From Bizionia sp. M204 (GTDB lineage: Bacteria > Bacteroidota > Bacteroidia > Flavobacteriales > Flavobacteriaceae): 64,000 bases of DNA. A program made the position numbers and the translations under genes. Shown here piece by piece: positions 36,107-45,733 of this stretch. Positions within the stretch are counted from its first letter, which is position 1, and every line of letters begins with the position of its first letter. Under the pieces are notes generated by a model. It ran no database searches. It had not been told where the DNA came from and saw nothing but the letters and a program-made list of their open reading frames with translations. Location: assembly GCF_023205095.1 (NCBI RefSeq), contig NZ_CP046242.1, positions 2,345,001 to 2,409,000 on the forward strand. The letters are read 5' to 3'.

Positions 36107-37168
36107 ATGAAGACGATGAAAGCAGCGCGCTGGCATGCAGCAAAAGATATTAGAGTAAAAGAAACTTCAATTCCAATACCAAAAGATAATCAAGTAAAAA
36201 TAGCCGTGAAATTCACAGGAATCTGTGAATCGGATTTACATGAATATTTAGATGGTCCACAATTAATTCCTGTAGATGAACCATATGCACCTAACGGCCA
36301 TCAGGGAACTACAACGCTTGGACACGAATTTTCTGGAGTCGTTGAAGAAGTTGGTAAAAACGTGAAAAACATTAAAAAAGGGGATCGCGTAACAGTAGAG
36401 CCAATTTTTAGAAACCCTGAAAGTCCGTTTATTACAACTGGAGAATACAACCTTTCTGAACCGCTAGGGTTTGTGGGATTAACGTCCAACGGTGGTTTTG
36501 CTAAATACGTAGTAGCAGAAGACTATATGGTTCATAAAATGCCAGACTCTATGACTTTTGAGCAAGGTGCTATTGTTGAGCCAGCAGCCGTTGCTGCCTA
36601 TGCTATACAACGAAGTGGCATGAAAATGGGCGACACTGTATTGATTGCAGGCGCAGGTCCTATTGGTTTATTAACGGTTCAAGTTGCCGTGGCTACAGGT
36701 GCTTCTCAAATCTTTGTTTCAGACCTTTCAGAGAACAGGTTGAAAAAAGCTAAAGAAGTTGGTGCGACTCATACTTTTGACGCAAGAGATCAAGATATTC
36801 CTCAAAAAATTAGAAAAATGACTGGTAATGGTGTGGATATTTTTATTGATGCCGCTGGAGCTCAAGCCTCATTTGATACCGGAATAAATAGTCTTCGCAA
36901 CGGAGGAACAGCAGTTTTGGTTGCACTTTTTGGTAAAAAGGTGACGCATGATGCATTAAATCAAACGTTAAGAGAATTGACCATTATTGGAACAGCCGCC
37001 TATCGTAATATTTTCCCTCAAGTAATTGCTTTAATTAGTAGCGGAAAATTACCAGTAGAAAAGCTGGTTACGAGCGTCATCTCATTAGACGAGATTGTAG
37101 AAAAGGGCTTTGAGGCATTGACTAACGACCCTTCAGAAGTGAAAATATTGGTTGATATCAACCGCTAA
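36107..37168 (+). CDS. Zinc alcohol dehydrogenase, butanediol-dehydrogenase type
   Basis: 353 aa medium-chain dehydrogenase. Catalytic-zinc residues: Cys and neighbours in FTGICESDLHEY, HE in TLGHEFSGVVEEVG, and the later EPAAVAAYA; the NAD fold has GAGPIGLLTVQVA. This matches (R,R)-2,3-butanediol dehydrogenases. The four structural-zinc cysteines that normally follow VEPIF are absent: the lobe reads RNPESPFITTGEYNLSEPLG. It would reduce acetoin/diacetyl or oxidise a related diol. Translation may begin at either Met1 or Met4 (MKTMKAARWH). Confidence 0.88.
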   Translation: MKTMKAARWHAAKDIRVKETSIPIPKDNQVKIAVKFTGICESDLHEYLDGPQLIPVDEPYAPNGHQGTTTLGHEFSGVVEEVGKNVKNIKKGDRVTVEPIFRNPESPFITTGEYNLSEPLGFVGLTSNGGFAKYVVAEDYMVHKMPDSMTFEQGAIVEPAAVAAYAIQRSGMKMGDTVLIAGAGPIGLLTVQVAVATGASQIFVSDLSENRLKKAKEVGATHTFDARDQDIPQKIRKMTGNGVDIFIDAAGAQASFDTGINSLRNGGTAVLVALFGKKVTHDALNQTLRELTIIGTAAYRNIFPQVIALISSGKLPVEKLVTSVISLDEIVEKGFEALTNDPSEVKILVDINR

Positions 37169-37200
37169 TTAATTAAACTATAAATCTAAAAACAATAATT

Positions 37201-37674
37201 ATGACGAAATTAAATCCAATTGGTTTGGACATGGAAAAGTCCAAAAAACTTGCAGATAAATTGAATGAACTCTTGGCTGATTATTCCATATTTTATCAAA
37301 ATGTTAGAGGGTATCATTGGAATATAAAAGGAGATAAATTTTTCGAGTTACACGATAAATTTCAAGAACTTTATGAAGATTTATTTATAAAAATTGATGA
37401 AGTAGCTGAACGAATTCGCACCCTTGGTCACACACCAAACCATAAATTCTCAATCTATCAGAAAGAAGCCAAAATCAAAGAAAGTTCTGAAGTGGCGGAC
37501 GGAATTCAAGATATGAAAGACACGCTTGAATCATTCAAAATTATCATCACACTGCAACGTGAACTTCTGGTACTATCGGCAGATGCTGAAGATGAAGGAA
37601 CAAATGCACTTATGAGCGATTACATTAGTGAGCAGGAAAAATTAGTTTGGATGTATTCTGCATATTTAAAATAG
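37201..37674 (+). CDS. dps: Dps-family ferritin (DNA protection during starvation)
   Basis: 157 aa four-helix bundle. Ferroxidase ligands are visible in YQNVRGYHWNIKG (His), FFELHDKFQELYEDLF (His, Asp, Glu) and KIDEVAERIRTLG. It assembles as a dodecamer that stores iron and consumes peroxide. The N-terminus MTKLNPIGLD matches other flavobacterial Dps proteins. Located 32 nt after the butanediol-dehydrogenase gene and likely cotranscribed. Confidence 0.95.
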   Translation: MTKLNPIGLDMEKSKKLADKLNELLADYSIFYQNVRGYHWNIKGDKFFELHDKFQELYEDLFIKIDEVAERIRTLGHTPNHKFSIYQKEAKIKESSEVADGIQDMKDTLESFKIIITLQRELLVLSADAEDEGTNALMSDYISEQEKLVWMYSAYLK

Positions 37675-37836
37675 TTCTATTAAATATGTGAGATTACAGG
37701 TGGCTTCAGAGTAAGGTGATAATTTTCGTAAAATTTTAACCGATGTACTGGAAAATTATAAGAAAGAGTAGCCAACATAGGGAAGTTTATGTAATTTGAA
37801 ACCTGAAATTAATTTTAGAACTAAATTCTTCATTTA

Positions 37837-39120
37837 ATGAATAACCTTTATTTAAATCGTTGGTTTATTGCAATTATGGGAACGCTTCTTCAGCTCGTAC
37901 TGGGAACCGTTTATGCATGGAGTTTTTTTCAAAAGCCAATTATTTCCGAGTATGGATGGAGCAACGTTCAAACGATGTGGATCTTTAGTTTAGCTATTCT
38001 ATTTCTAGGTTTGTCCGCTGCAGTTGGAGGGCTAATTCTTCCAAAATATGGACCCAAAAAGTTGGCTTCTCTTGGAGCTTTTCTATATGGTTTAGGCTAT
38101 TTAATGAGTGCTTACGCTATGCATATTAGTAGTTTATCTCTTTTTTACATAGGTTTTGGAGTGATTGGCGGGATTGGTTTGGGATTAGGTTATGTTACGC
38201 CCGTGGCAACCGTTTCAAAATGGTTCCCGGACAAAAAAGGATTTATCACGGGCATGGTAGTTATGGGTTTTGGTTTGGGTGCACTTGCCATGTCAAAACT
38301 AATTGCACCTCTGTTAATTAACATGACCAATGATAATATGGTACACGTGTTTTTCTACATTGCCATAGTACTAATGGTCATTGGAATTCCCGCGGGATTA
38401 AGTATGAAAAATCCACCATCGGGATTTGTGCCAAAAAACTATACGCCACCCGTAAAAAGCGCAATTAGTCAAGATCACGAAAATAATTTAACAGTTACAA
38501 GAAGTTTGTTATCAACAAAATTTTTAGGCATGTGGCTTATTTTCTTTCTTAATATTTCGGCAGGAATAATGTTTATTAGCTTGCAGTCTCCTATGATTCA
38601 GGATTTATTTAGAATCCAAGATGCTTCAATAAGTACAGAGTCTCTTGCTGTGGCAGGTGCAACACTAATAGCTATTAGTTCATTGTTTAATGGCATTGGG
38701 CGTTTCTTTTGGGGCGGAATATCAGATAAAATTGGAAGAATTCAAGTATTCCGATTAATTTTGAGTACCCAAATATTGGTTTTTACATTCATGATATTCA
38801 CGGTTAATCCATGGGTTTTTGGGGCGTTGGTTTGTTATGTCTTGCTTTGTTATGGTGGCGGTTTTGGTGCTATGCCATCTTACGTATTGGATGTTTTTCA
38901 TGCGAAGCTTATGCCTGTTATTTATGGTGTTATTTTAACCGCATGGGCACTAGGAGGAATTGTGGGACCTCAAGTTGCTGCATTTATTCGCGATTATTAT
39001 ACACATACACCAGAGCTAATTGGCCCACGAACGTACATGGCTGGTACTGTTTTATTGAGTATTGGTTTATTGGTAAGTCTAACACTTTCTAATAAATCTA
39101 TAACCGAAGTGAGCGTGTGA
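37837..39120 (+). CDS. OFA-type MFS transporter (oxalate/formate or lactate antiporter family)
   Basis: 427 aa with twelve predicted membrane helices. Helix 1 contains TLLQLVLGTVYAWSFFQKPI, characteristic of the OFA family, and the glycine-rich loop IGGIGLGLGYVTPVATVSKW follows helix 4; a second motif, NGIGRFFWGGISDKIGR, marks the second half. Such carriers move monocarboxylates (oxalate/formate, lactate). Substrate cannot be determined here. It is intact, unlike the other MFS gene at 42791. Confidence 0.9.
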   Translation: MNNLYLNRWFIAIMGTLLQLVLGTVYAWSFFQKPIISEYGWSNVQTMWIFSLAILFLGLSAAVGGLILPKYGPKKLASLGAFLYGLGYLMSAYAMHISSLSLFYIGFGVIGGIGLGLGYVTPVATVSKWFPDKKGFITGMVVMGFGLGALAMSKLIAPLLINMTNDNMVHVFFYIAIVLMVIGIPAGLSMKNPPSGFVPKNYTPPVKSAISQDHENNLTVTRSLLSTKFLGMWLIFFLNISAGIMFISLQSPMIQDLFRIQDASISTESLAVAGATLIAISSLFNGIGRFFWGGISDKIGRIQVFRLILSTQILVFTFMIFTVNPWVFGALVCYVLLCYGGGFGAMPSYVLDVFHAKLMPVIYGVILTAWALGGIVGPQVAAFIRDYYTHTPELIGPRTYMAGTVLLSIGLLVSLTLSNKSITEVSV

Positions 39121-39295
39121 TTATTGTAGGTAGAGAATATATGGTTGTTTTTTTAAATTGGATCTAGATCCCATTAAAAAAAAACATTCAAAGTAAAAAA
39201 ATATTAAAAAAACCAAAATCTTAAGCAAGAAGAGACTGTACAGCTAGAGCTTCCGCTTAAAATAAAAAAGGATAAACTTTAAAAAGATTTATATT

Positions 39296-40180
39296 ATGTC
39301 AAATATCAAATTGATAATAGAAGAAAGAGCTGCCAACATAGGAAAGTTTATGGTAGGTCGTTTGTTACCATTTAGACAGAAACGAATGGTTGGCCCCTTT
39401 ATTTACATAGATCACATGGGGCCTGTAAAGCTTAATGAACGTGAAAATTTTGATGTGCTGCCACATCCACATATTGGACTTTCCACGCTTACTTTTTTAT
39501 TTGAAGGAAGCATTATGCATCGTGATGCTCTAGGCAATGAAGTAGAAATTAAACCTGGTGCTGTAAATTGGATGACTGCAGGAAAGGGCATTGTACATTC
39601 CGAACGCACACCAGAGTATTTACGCGACTCGCCATTATTTATGCACGGTTTACAAATTTGGGTGGCACTGCCAAAACATTTGGAGCAAATGGAGCCAGCA
39701 TTCTCTCATATTGAAGAAGCTGAAATTCCGAGTTGGTCAGAGGGAGATTTGCAGTTTAAACTAGTGGCAGGTGAAGCTTTTGGGAAAAAATCACCAGTTC
39801 CCGTTTTTAGCAAACTGTTTATGCTTGAAATAAAAAGTAAATCAAAACAGGTTGTAAATATTGGTAACGACCTTTTTGGCGAAGCAGGTATGTATATTCT
39901 GGAAGGCGCTATTGAAAGTGAAGGCAACGTTTATCAACCTAAACAATTATTGGTGGCAAAGGACAGTACACTTTGCGAGTTCACGATTCAGGAAAACACC
40001 ACAATCTATATTTTTGGCGGTGAACCTTTTCCTGAAGAACGCTTTATTGATTGGAACTTTGTTTCTTCAGATAAAGAATTGATAAAAGAAGCAAAAGAAA
40101 AATGGAAAACCCAATCTTTTACTAAAATTAAAGGAGACGAAACTGAATTTATTCCGTACCCAACATTTAATAGAAAATAG
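39296..40180 (+). CDS. Pirin-family bicupin protein
   Basis: 294 aa. The metal ligands of the N-terminal cupin appear as HPHIGLSTLTFLFEGSIMHRD (His, His, His) and Glu in the SERTPEYL segment (VHSERTPE); the C-terminal cupin lacks obvious ligands. Some pirins are quercetin dioxygenases, others redox-sensing partners of transcription machinery. The neighbours (Dps, dehydrogenase, DsbA-like) suggest a stress role, but the sequence does not settle it. Confidence 0.92.
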   Translation: MSNIKLIIEERAANIGKFMVGRLLPFRQKRMVGPFIYIDHMGPVKLNERENFDVLPHPHIGLSTLTFLFEGSIMHRDALGNEVEIKPGAVNWMTAGKGIVHSERTPEYLRDSPLFMHGLQIWVALPKHLEQMEPAFSHIEEAEIPSWSEGDLQFKLVAGEAFGKKSPVPVFSKLFMLEIKSKSKQVVNIGNDLFGEAGMYILEGAIESEGNVYQPKQLLVAKDSTLCEFTIQENTTIYIFGGEPFPEERFIDWNFVSSDKELIKEAKEKWKTQSFTKIKGDETEFIPYPTFNRK

Positions 40181-40333
40181 GGAGGCTTCCAAAAATCATT
40201 TTAGTTTTAGGCGTGGGATTTATCATAAAATATCAAATTAAAAATGGTATCTTATAGAAAACCAACGCTATGCTCGGAATGTAATTAGTTACTGAAAATA
40301 TAGCTGGTAGTATTAACATAATATCAATGTAAA

Positions 40334-41585
40334 ATGAAAAAAAAAAAATTCTTTAATGCGAAAATTTATCGCAACGATTCTGCAACCGAAATGATTGTAG
40401 AAAACGGGAAAATTACGCATCTCGGAACTAATTTACCAAAATGCGATGAAGAAATTGATCTCAACGGCAAGCTTGTTTTACCTCCTTATGTAGATCCACA
40501 TTTGCATTTGGATTATGTATATACATTATCAGAACTAGGACAGGAAGGCGCAGGTTCCGGTACATTATTTGAAGCTATTGAGTTATGGCCCCAATTCAAA
40601 AAAACACTGACGGTAGAAAGTGTAAAAAGATTGGCTATGAAGGGAATTAAAGACGAAGTGTCCCAAGGCGTACAGCATATTAGAACTCATATAGATGTGT
40701 TACCGATCCTAACTTTACGGCATTAAAAGCCATGTTGGAAATGAAAGAAGACCTGAAAGATACGGTTGATATTCAAATTGTGGCGTTTCCACAAGAAGGC
40801 ATGTATATGTACAAAGGTGGACTTGAGTTAGTAGAAGAAGCGTTGAAAATGGGCGCTGATGTTGTTGGCGGCATTCCACATTACGAGCCTGCTAGAGAAT
40901 TTGGAGAAAAATCGGTTCATGATATTGTAAAGCTTGCTTTAAAATATGATAAGATGATTGATGTGCATTGTGATGAAACCGATGATCCACATTCACGATT
41001 TGTTGAGTTATTAAATGGACTTGTCTATATGGAAGATTATGGTACTAGAACAACGGCGAGCCATACCTGCTCATTTGGTTCGGCAGACGATTCGTCTGCA
41101 TTTAGAATGCTAGATATTTTCCAAAAGACAAAGATGAACTTTATTGCTTGAAAACGGAGAATGCCTATTTACAAGGCCGTCAAGACACCTACCCTAAACG
41201 TCGTGGCTTAACGCGAGTTAAAGAGTTTATTGAATACGGAATAAATGTGGCTTTTGCACAAGATTCAATCAATGATCCGTGGTACCCAATGGGGAATGGA
41301 AATATGATGAATATTTTGGATAATGGAATTCACTTGGCTCAAATTATGTCTTCGGAAGATGTAAAAACTAATTTCGATTTAAATACCTATAACGGAGCTC
41401 GTTGTTTAAATATTCAAGACAATTATGGTTTAGAGGTTGGTAAAACAGCAAACTTTATCGTTTTAAATGAAAGCACTGTTTATGAAGCTATGCGTAAACG
41501 AGTAGATGTATTAGCTTCTGTTCGCAATGGCAACTTATTATTGCGTAGAAAAGAAATGGCTTATGATGTTCCTTTAAGCTTATAA
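40334..41585 (+). pseudogene. Cytosine-deaminase-like amidohydrolase with two frameshifts
   Basis: Three consecutive reading-frame segments (40334-40726, about 40700-41151, 41150-41585) rebuild one CodA-type protein: DPHLHLDYVY (metal HxH), RTHIDV, VHCDETDDPHSR, TASHTCSFG, then AYLQGRQDTYPKRRG, AQDSINDPWYPMG and the C-terminal strand. Shift 1 at about 40696-40702 (a GT duplication, +2, fits E. coli CodA spacing; -1 also possible); shift 2 at about 41149-41154 (one base lost before AAAACGGAG). Catalytic residues are spread over all fragments, so no activity is expected. Confidence 0.85.
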
Positions 41586-41621
41586 TAAGCTTCTAAAATG
41601 TTTAGTCCATGGATTCAGATA

Positions 41622-41658
41622 AAAAAGGACTGTTACCAACACGATAACAGTCCTTTTT
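41622..41658. terminator. Bidirectional intrinsic terminator
   Basis: A perfect 14-bp inverted repeat AAAAAGGACTGTTA (41622-41635) / TAACAGTCCTTTTT (41645-41658) with a 9-nt loop, A-rich before and T-rich after, so it can end transcription from the cytosine-deaminase side (+) and from the methyltransferase side (-). Confidence 0.9.
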
Positions 41659-41724
41659 ATTTCAATCCAATTTATTTTAATATCATTTCTCGATATGTTA
41701 GCACACTTGGAAAAGTGACTTTAA

Positions 41725-42345
41725 CTATTTTCCTTTCTTACATGTTATTAGATAAAAGGGATAAATATCATCCACTTCTATTATTTCCAATAATCCTACT
41801 TTACCAAATTCCTCTCGAATAGTCTCTTCGTCATAAAAGAACATTTTTAAACCTCCATATATTTCAAATCTGTCTTTAGAAATGTAAGTTCCACGACCAT
41901 AAATTTGGGCATCTTTTGCAACCGTTGCAAAAACCATAAAACCACCTGCCGTAAGTTGGTTCATGCAGTCTTGGATTAACTTTCCTCTTTCGTTTTTGTT
42001 CAAAAAGTGAATTAGAGCATATGCATATATTCCATCATACAAATTTTCATCAAATGGCATTTCTGTTACAGAGCCGTGATGTATTGTTAAATCATTTCCA
42101 AAATACTTTTGAGCTAAATCAATCGCCGTTTTAGAAATTTCAATTCCTGTAACAGTTATTCCATGCTCCTGAAATATTTGAGCATTTCGTCCATAGCCTA
42201 TTCCAAGTATGAGTACGTTTTTAATCTGCTGTTCAAGAAAGAAACTGTTTGTTAATACCGTAGATTTTGAGGGTTCAAAACCCCACAATTCCTGTTTATC
42301 TTTAAATGTTTGTTCCCAAAATTCTGTATTATTTATAAGTTAAAT
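41725..42345 (-). pseudogene. Class I SAM methyltransferase without a normal start codon
   Basis: The body is sound: VLILGIGYGRNAQIF (SAM loop), VTGIEIS, MPFDENLYDGIYAYALIHFL and a C-terminal FYLITCKKG. Homology-like sequence extends upstream as INNTEFWEQTFKDKQELWGF, but the codon where Met is expected is CTT (about 42344), preceded directly by an in-frame TAA. No ATG is available; the first usable start is TTG at 42288, which would drop about 18 conserved residues. The start codon was probably lost. Translation from ATA or TTG cannot be excluded. Confidence 0.6.
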
Positions 42346-42418
42346 CCCTTATTTTCCTGTCATAATGGTGGGTATCCCAATAAATTTAAAAAGCTCCTTC
42401 AGGCAATGACTCTTCGTT

Positions 42419-42741
42419 TTAATGTTTAGGATGCGTATTTAATTTTTTTACTATTGCTGACGAGGCGTTGTCTGCATACATTCCATATGCACTTACCACA
42501 ATTCCTTTCAGGTTTTTATTAGCTGAAGAAATGGCATAAACTATCATTTCATCTCCTGGATCGCTATCGCCTTCAAACCTATAAAATTGGTCTATTTCAA
42601 AATCTTCTGGTGATAATTCCGTTGCAGTAAAATGACATATTAAACATTCCTTTCTGTCAAAATTGAAAAATCAATGGTATAACCCATCTTTTTTAGATCT
42701 GCCATTGCTTCGGTTACGGTATCATAATTTTTTCGTTTCAT
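42419..42741 (-). pseudogene. Small PRPP-synthetase-like family protein, frameshifted
   Basis: Starts MKRKNYDTVTEAMADLKKMG at 42741 and stops early after about 34 codons. In another frame it resumes with DRKECLICHFTATELSPEDF, then FYRFEGDSDPGDEMIVYAIS and GIVVSAYGMYADNAS to the stop at 42419. This matches a short Bacteroidota family that databases call phosphoribosylpyrophosphate synthetase, though it is far too small for that enzyme. Span 323 nt (3n+2): one base lost, most likely in the A5 run (T5 on the coding strand) at 42666-42670. Confidence 0.75.
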
Positions 42742-42790
42742 AATTGTGATTTACTATTTTTAAATATTATCTCTAAATTATTTACAAAAA

Positions 42791-43998
42791 TCAACCTAAA
42801 GTTTTTTTAGATAAAAAGGAAATAATTAAGCCTGGAACAGACAAAGCAATTGCAAAATAAACCAAGCTCATTGGAGAATATACACCAAGCAACAGTCCAG
42901 CAACAGAGGATGCAATCATAATGGATAAATTAAAAACAGAAGACTGAACTGATGTAGCAACATCTTTGGCTGTTTCTACTTGCCGGCTTACGGCTGCTTG
43001 TAACAAAGTTACTAATGGGCCAAATGAAAGTCCCCACAAAAAGAAAGCTAAATGCCCCATACCCTTAGTGCCACCAAACATTAGAAAAACACCCATAGAA
43101 AAGATTAGTAAGGCAAACATGGCTATGGTTAATAGCCTTAAATATTTATCGGTATATTTTATAGCCAACAACACAGAAATCAGAGATCCTATTCCAAAAA
43201 ACAATAAGGCACTTTCAACACCGCCTGCCAACTGAATTTCATCAACAAGGCTTGTAATGTATACATACACACCATAATGTGCTATTACGCCAAATAGCGT
43301 TAGCAATAAGACAATTAAAACGGCTGGTATTTTTAACAGAGCAAATGGAGAAGAACCTTTAGTAAGTTTTCACCAGGTATAGAAGGTAATGCAAAAAAAC
43401 TAATTAAAGCAATAACAATAATAAACCCACCTAGCCCTATAAATTGTGTGCGCCAACCATAATCATTACCAATAGTGGTCATAATGGGCATACCGATACT
43501 AATTCCCAATGTAGTTCCTGCCATAATTACAGCTATAGCTCTCCCATGATACTTTTCATCTACGAGTCGCATGCCGTAAGCGGCAATCATTGGCCACATA
43601 ACACCTGCACAAATACCTCCAATTACACGAAGAATTATAATAATGGAATAATTTTAAACAAGTCCTGAAATAATATTAGAAATAGCAAATCCACCGAGTA
43701 ATATTAGCAACAAATATTTTCTGTTGAATTGCATGGTTATTGAAATAAGAGGGATTGCAAAAATAGCCGAAGCTATCGCATAGTAACCCACCAAATTTCC
43801 TGTTTGCACTTCGCTGATATTTAAATCAGCCATCATTAAAGGAAGTACGCCAGAAGGCATTAACTCGGATAGTATTCCGACAAAGGTTACGGAAGACATC
43901 AAAATCATAATCAGCCATGGAAAAGCACGTTTGGTTATTTCAGTGACATTTTGTTTATTCATAGCTATTTTTTTTTGGATTAAAATGACGCCTAACAA
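42791..43998 (-). pseudogene. MFS transporter with one nonsense codon and one frameshift
   Basis: A 12-helix major-facilitator protein in three pieces. Helices 1-3 read to NIISGLV, then TAA (43654-43656); the same frame continues as NYSIIIILRVIGGICAGVMW, so this is a nonsense codon (AAA to TAA fits). A second lesion near 43358-43360 shifts the frame after GENLLK: four As instead of three on the coding strand restore KGSSPFALLKIPAV and the remaining helices down to 42791. The total of 1208 nt (3n+2) agrees with one lost base. Substrate unknown. Confidence 0.85.
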
Positions 43999-44250
43999 TT
44001 ATCCTAAAGGTAATCATTATTCAGTTGAATAGCTATAAATCCGCACATAATAAACATAGTACAAAATAATAAAACACATGTTTAAATTTATCCATATGGT
44101 GTAGTTAAGTACTAATTGTGCTAGTCCTTTTGCGAATAAAAGGAAGACATTAAAGCTAAAAATGGTTATAGAAATGTATGGTGATAAACTATAGTTTTAA
44201 AAAAAAACATGTTACATGTAAAAATTGTTCTTCGTTCAGCTGTAATTTAA

Positions 44251-45234
44251 TTATTTCAATTTTTTCTTCAGCATACATAAAACACCTAGTTCCTCTCGAG
44301 ATAGATTTTTATTTTCCTTAATTAATCGGTTAACTTCATTTTGAAAATAATTAATAGTTTTTCCATGTGTATATTCATCAATTACGCGTGGATCAATATA
44401 TGAACTTCTGGCCACGGACGGTGTATTTCCTAAATGCTCACTAACACGCACTACGGCGTCACGAATGTTTTTATCCAACATTTGTTGGTCCTCCTCTTCT
44501 AAAGCTCCAATTTCATCCAAAGCCATAGCGGCAATTACGGTTCCCGACCAAGTTCTAAAATCTTTAGCCGAAAACGCTTCGCCCATAACTTCTTTTATAT
44601 AGTCGTTTAAATGTTCGCTTTTTACGTCTTGCTTCGCCCCATTTTCATCAATAAATTTGAAAATTTCATAACCGGGCAAATCATCTATTTCTTGTACTAT
44701 TTTTGCAAGCTTCTCATCCACGATATTTCGTTCTTGCTTTTTCCCAGATTTACCTACATAACTAAAAATCAATTCGTCGCCTTCAATATTCAAATGTTTA
44801 CTACGCATGGTTGTTAAACCATAGGTTTCATTTTCTTGAGTATAGTAATCACTACCCGGCCTAAAGTAAGCTGCTTCTAGCAAACGAACCATGCATGCTA
44901 AAACCTTTTCTCTGGTTAAGGAGCGTTTTCGGAGGTGCTGACCTGTAACACGGCGCATGTGTTCCAATTGTTCTGCAAATTTGAGAATCCGATCAAATTT
45001 CTCTTGATTTCGTTTTTCTACAAATTCTTGATTATAGATATATTGCTTTCTATCCTTATCATCTCGACCTGTAACTAAAATTTTAGCATGCTTTTTCGTG
45101 TTTATTTCCACATCAGTCCAAGCCGGTGGGATAACTAAAGATTTAAACCAATCTTTCAGTTTTTTATCCTTAACGGTGGTATTGGAACCATCTACATACC
45201 GAAATCCCTTTCCATGTTTTTTTCTAAAGTACAT
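44251..45234 (-). CDS. DNA topoisomerase IB
   Basis: 327 aa, the size of bacterial/poxvirus-type TopIB, which relaxes supercoils through a 3'-phosphotyrosine. N-terminal domain begins YFRKKHGKGFRYVDGSN; the catalytic domain has VTGQHLRKRSL, TTMRSKHLNIEG, KDFRTWSGT and the active-site Tyr279 in VARSSYIDPRV. The stretch 43999-44250 downstream is non-coding apart from a short inverted repeat at 44124-44143. Intact and isolated; these genes are common in environmental bacteria. Confidence 0.95.
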   Translation of the reverse strand: MYFRKKHGKGFRYVDGSNTTVKDKKLKDWFKSLVIPPAWTDVEINTKKHAKILVTGRDDKDRKQYIYNQEFVEKRNQEKFDRILKFAEQLEHMRRVTGQHLRKRSLTREKVLACMVRLLEAAYFRPGSDYYTQENETYGLTTMRSKHLNIEGDELIFSYVGKSGKKQERNIVDEKLAKIVQEIDDLPGYEIFKFIDENGAKQDVKSEHLNDYIKEVMGEAFSAKDFRTWSGTVIAAMALDEIGALEEEDQQMLDKNIRDAVVRVSEHLGNTPSVARSSYIDPRVIDEYTHGKTINYFQNEVNRLIKENKNLSREELGVLCMLKKKLK

Positions 45235-45451
45235 AAGCCTTTTTTGATTAACGAATTTAGAAAAAAATTAAACACTATTTCATTTTATTATTAACTCAAA
45301 AAAAATAAAAACGTAATACCTCTAATTATTTTATTGATATATGTTTAAAAATCAAGTTTAGATCATAGTCATACTAATTCGCTATCTATTGGATTGATTA
45401 TAAATAGTTTGCAGATTTAAATAGTTGAAGATTTATTTAAAATATTTACAT

Positions 45452-45480
45452 AAAAAAAGCTTCAGTTTTCACTGAAGCTT
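45452..45480 (-). terminator. Intrinsic terminator of the tRNA-Leu gene
   Basis: On the minus strand: AAGCTTCAGT / ACTGAAGCTT stem with a 4-nt loop, followed by seven Ts, 12 nt past the 3' end of the tRNA. Confidence 0.85.
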
Positions 45481-45492
45481 CTCGAGTCGCTG

Positions 45493-45574
45493 TGCGGGCG
45501 GGGAGACTCGAACTCCCACACCTTGCGGCACTAGATCCTAAGTCTAGCGTGTCTACCAATTCCACCACGCCCGC
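45493..45574 (-). tRNA. tRNA-Leu (anticodon UAG)
   Basis: 82 nt on the minus strand. Acceptor arm GCGGGCG pairs with CGCCCGC plus discriminator A; anticodon stem CTAGA/TCTAG with loop CTTAGGA places UAG in the anticodon; a long variable arm (class II) and the TTCGAGT T-loop follow. CCA is not encoded. Preceded by a consensus promoter and followed by a terminator, so it is a single-gene unit. Confidence 0.96.
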
Positions 45575-45608
45575 ATTAATAAGATTGCAAAAATCCGCAA
45601 TCGGGATG

Positions 45609-45638
45609 CAAATATAAACAATAGTTTGAATAATCAAA
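45609..45638 (-). promoter_or_regulatory. Bacteroidota consensus promoter of tRNA-Leu
   Basis: Minus strand: TTTG (45638-45635), 18 nt, TATATTTG (45616-45609), a perfect TTTG/TAnnTTTG pair. Predicted start about 45601, some 27 nt ahead of the mature tRNA. Confidence 0.75.
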
Positions 45639-45733
45639 CGCATCTTATCATAAAAAGTTCAGACTGTTTTGTACTTTTGAAGAAACACAATCAATCTATT
45701 TCAACGCATTCAGAAATAGCAAAACATACAATT

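Noticed and set aside
44124-44143. Hairpin TCCTTTT/AAAAGGA downstream of topoisomerase IB
   Set aside because: Short, no adjacent T tract on the proper strand; not convincing as a terminator.
45626-45733. Longer N-terminus for the M20 dipeptidase
   Set aside because: Overlaps the tRNA-Leu promoter and is not like the family; the ATG at 45734 fits.
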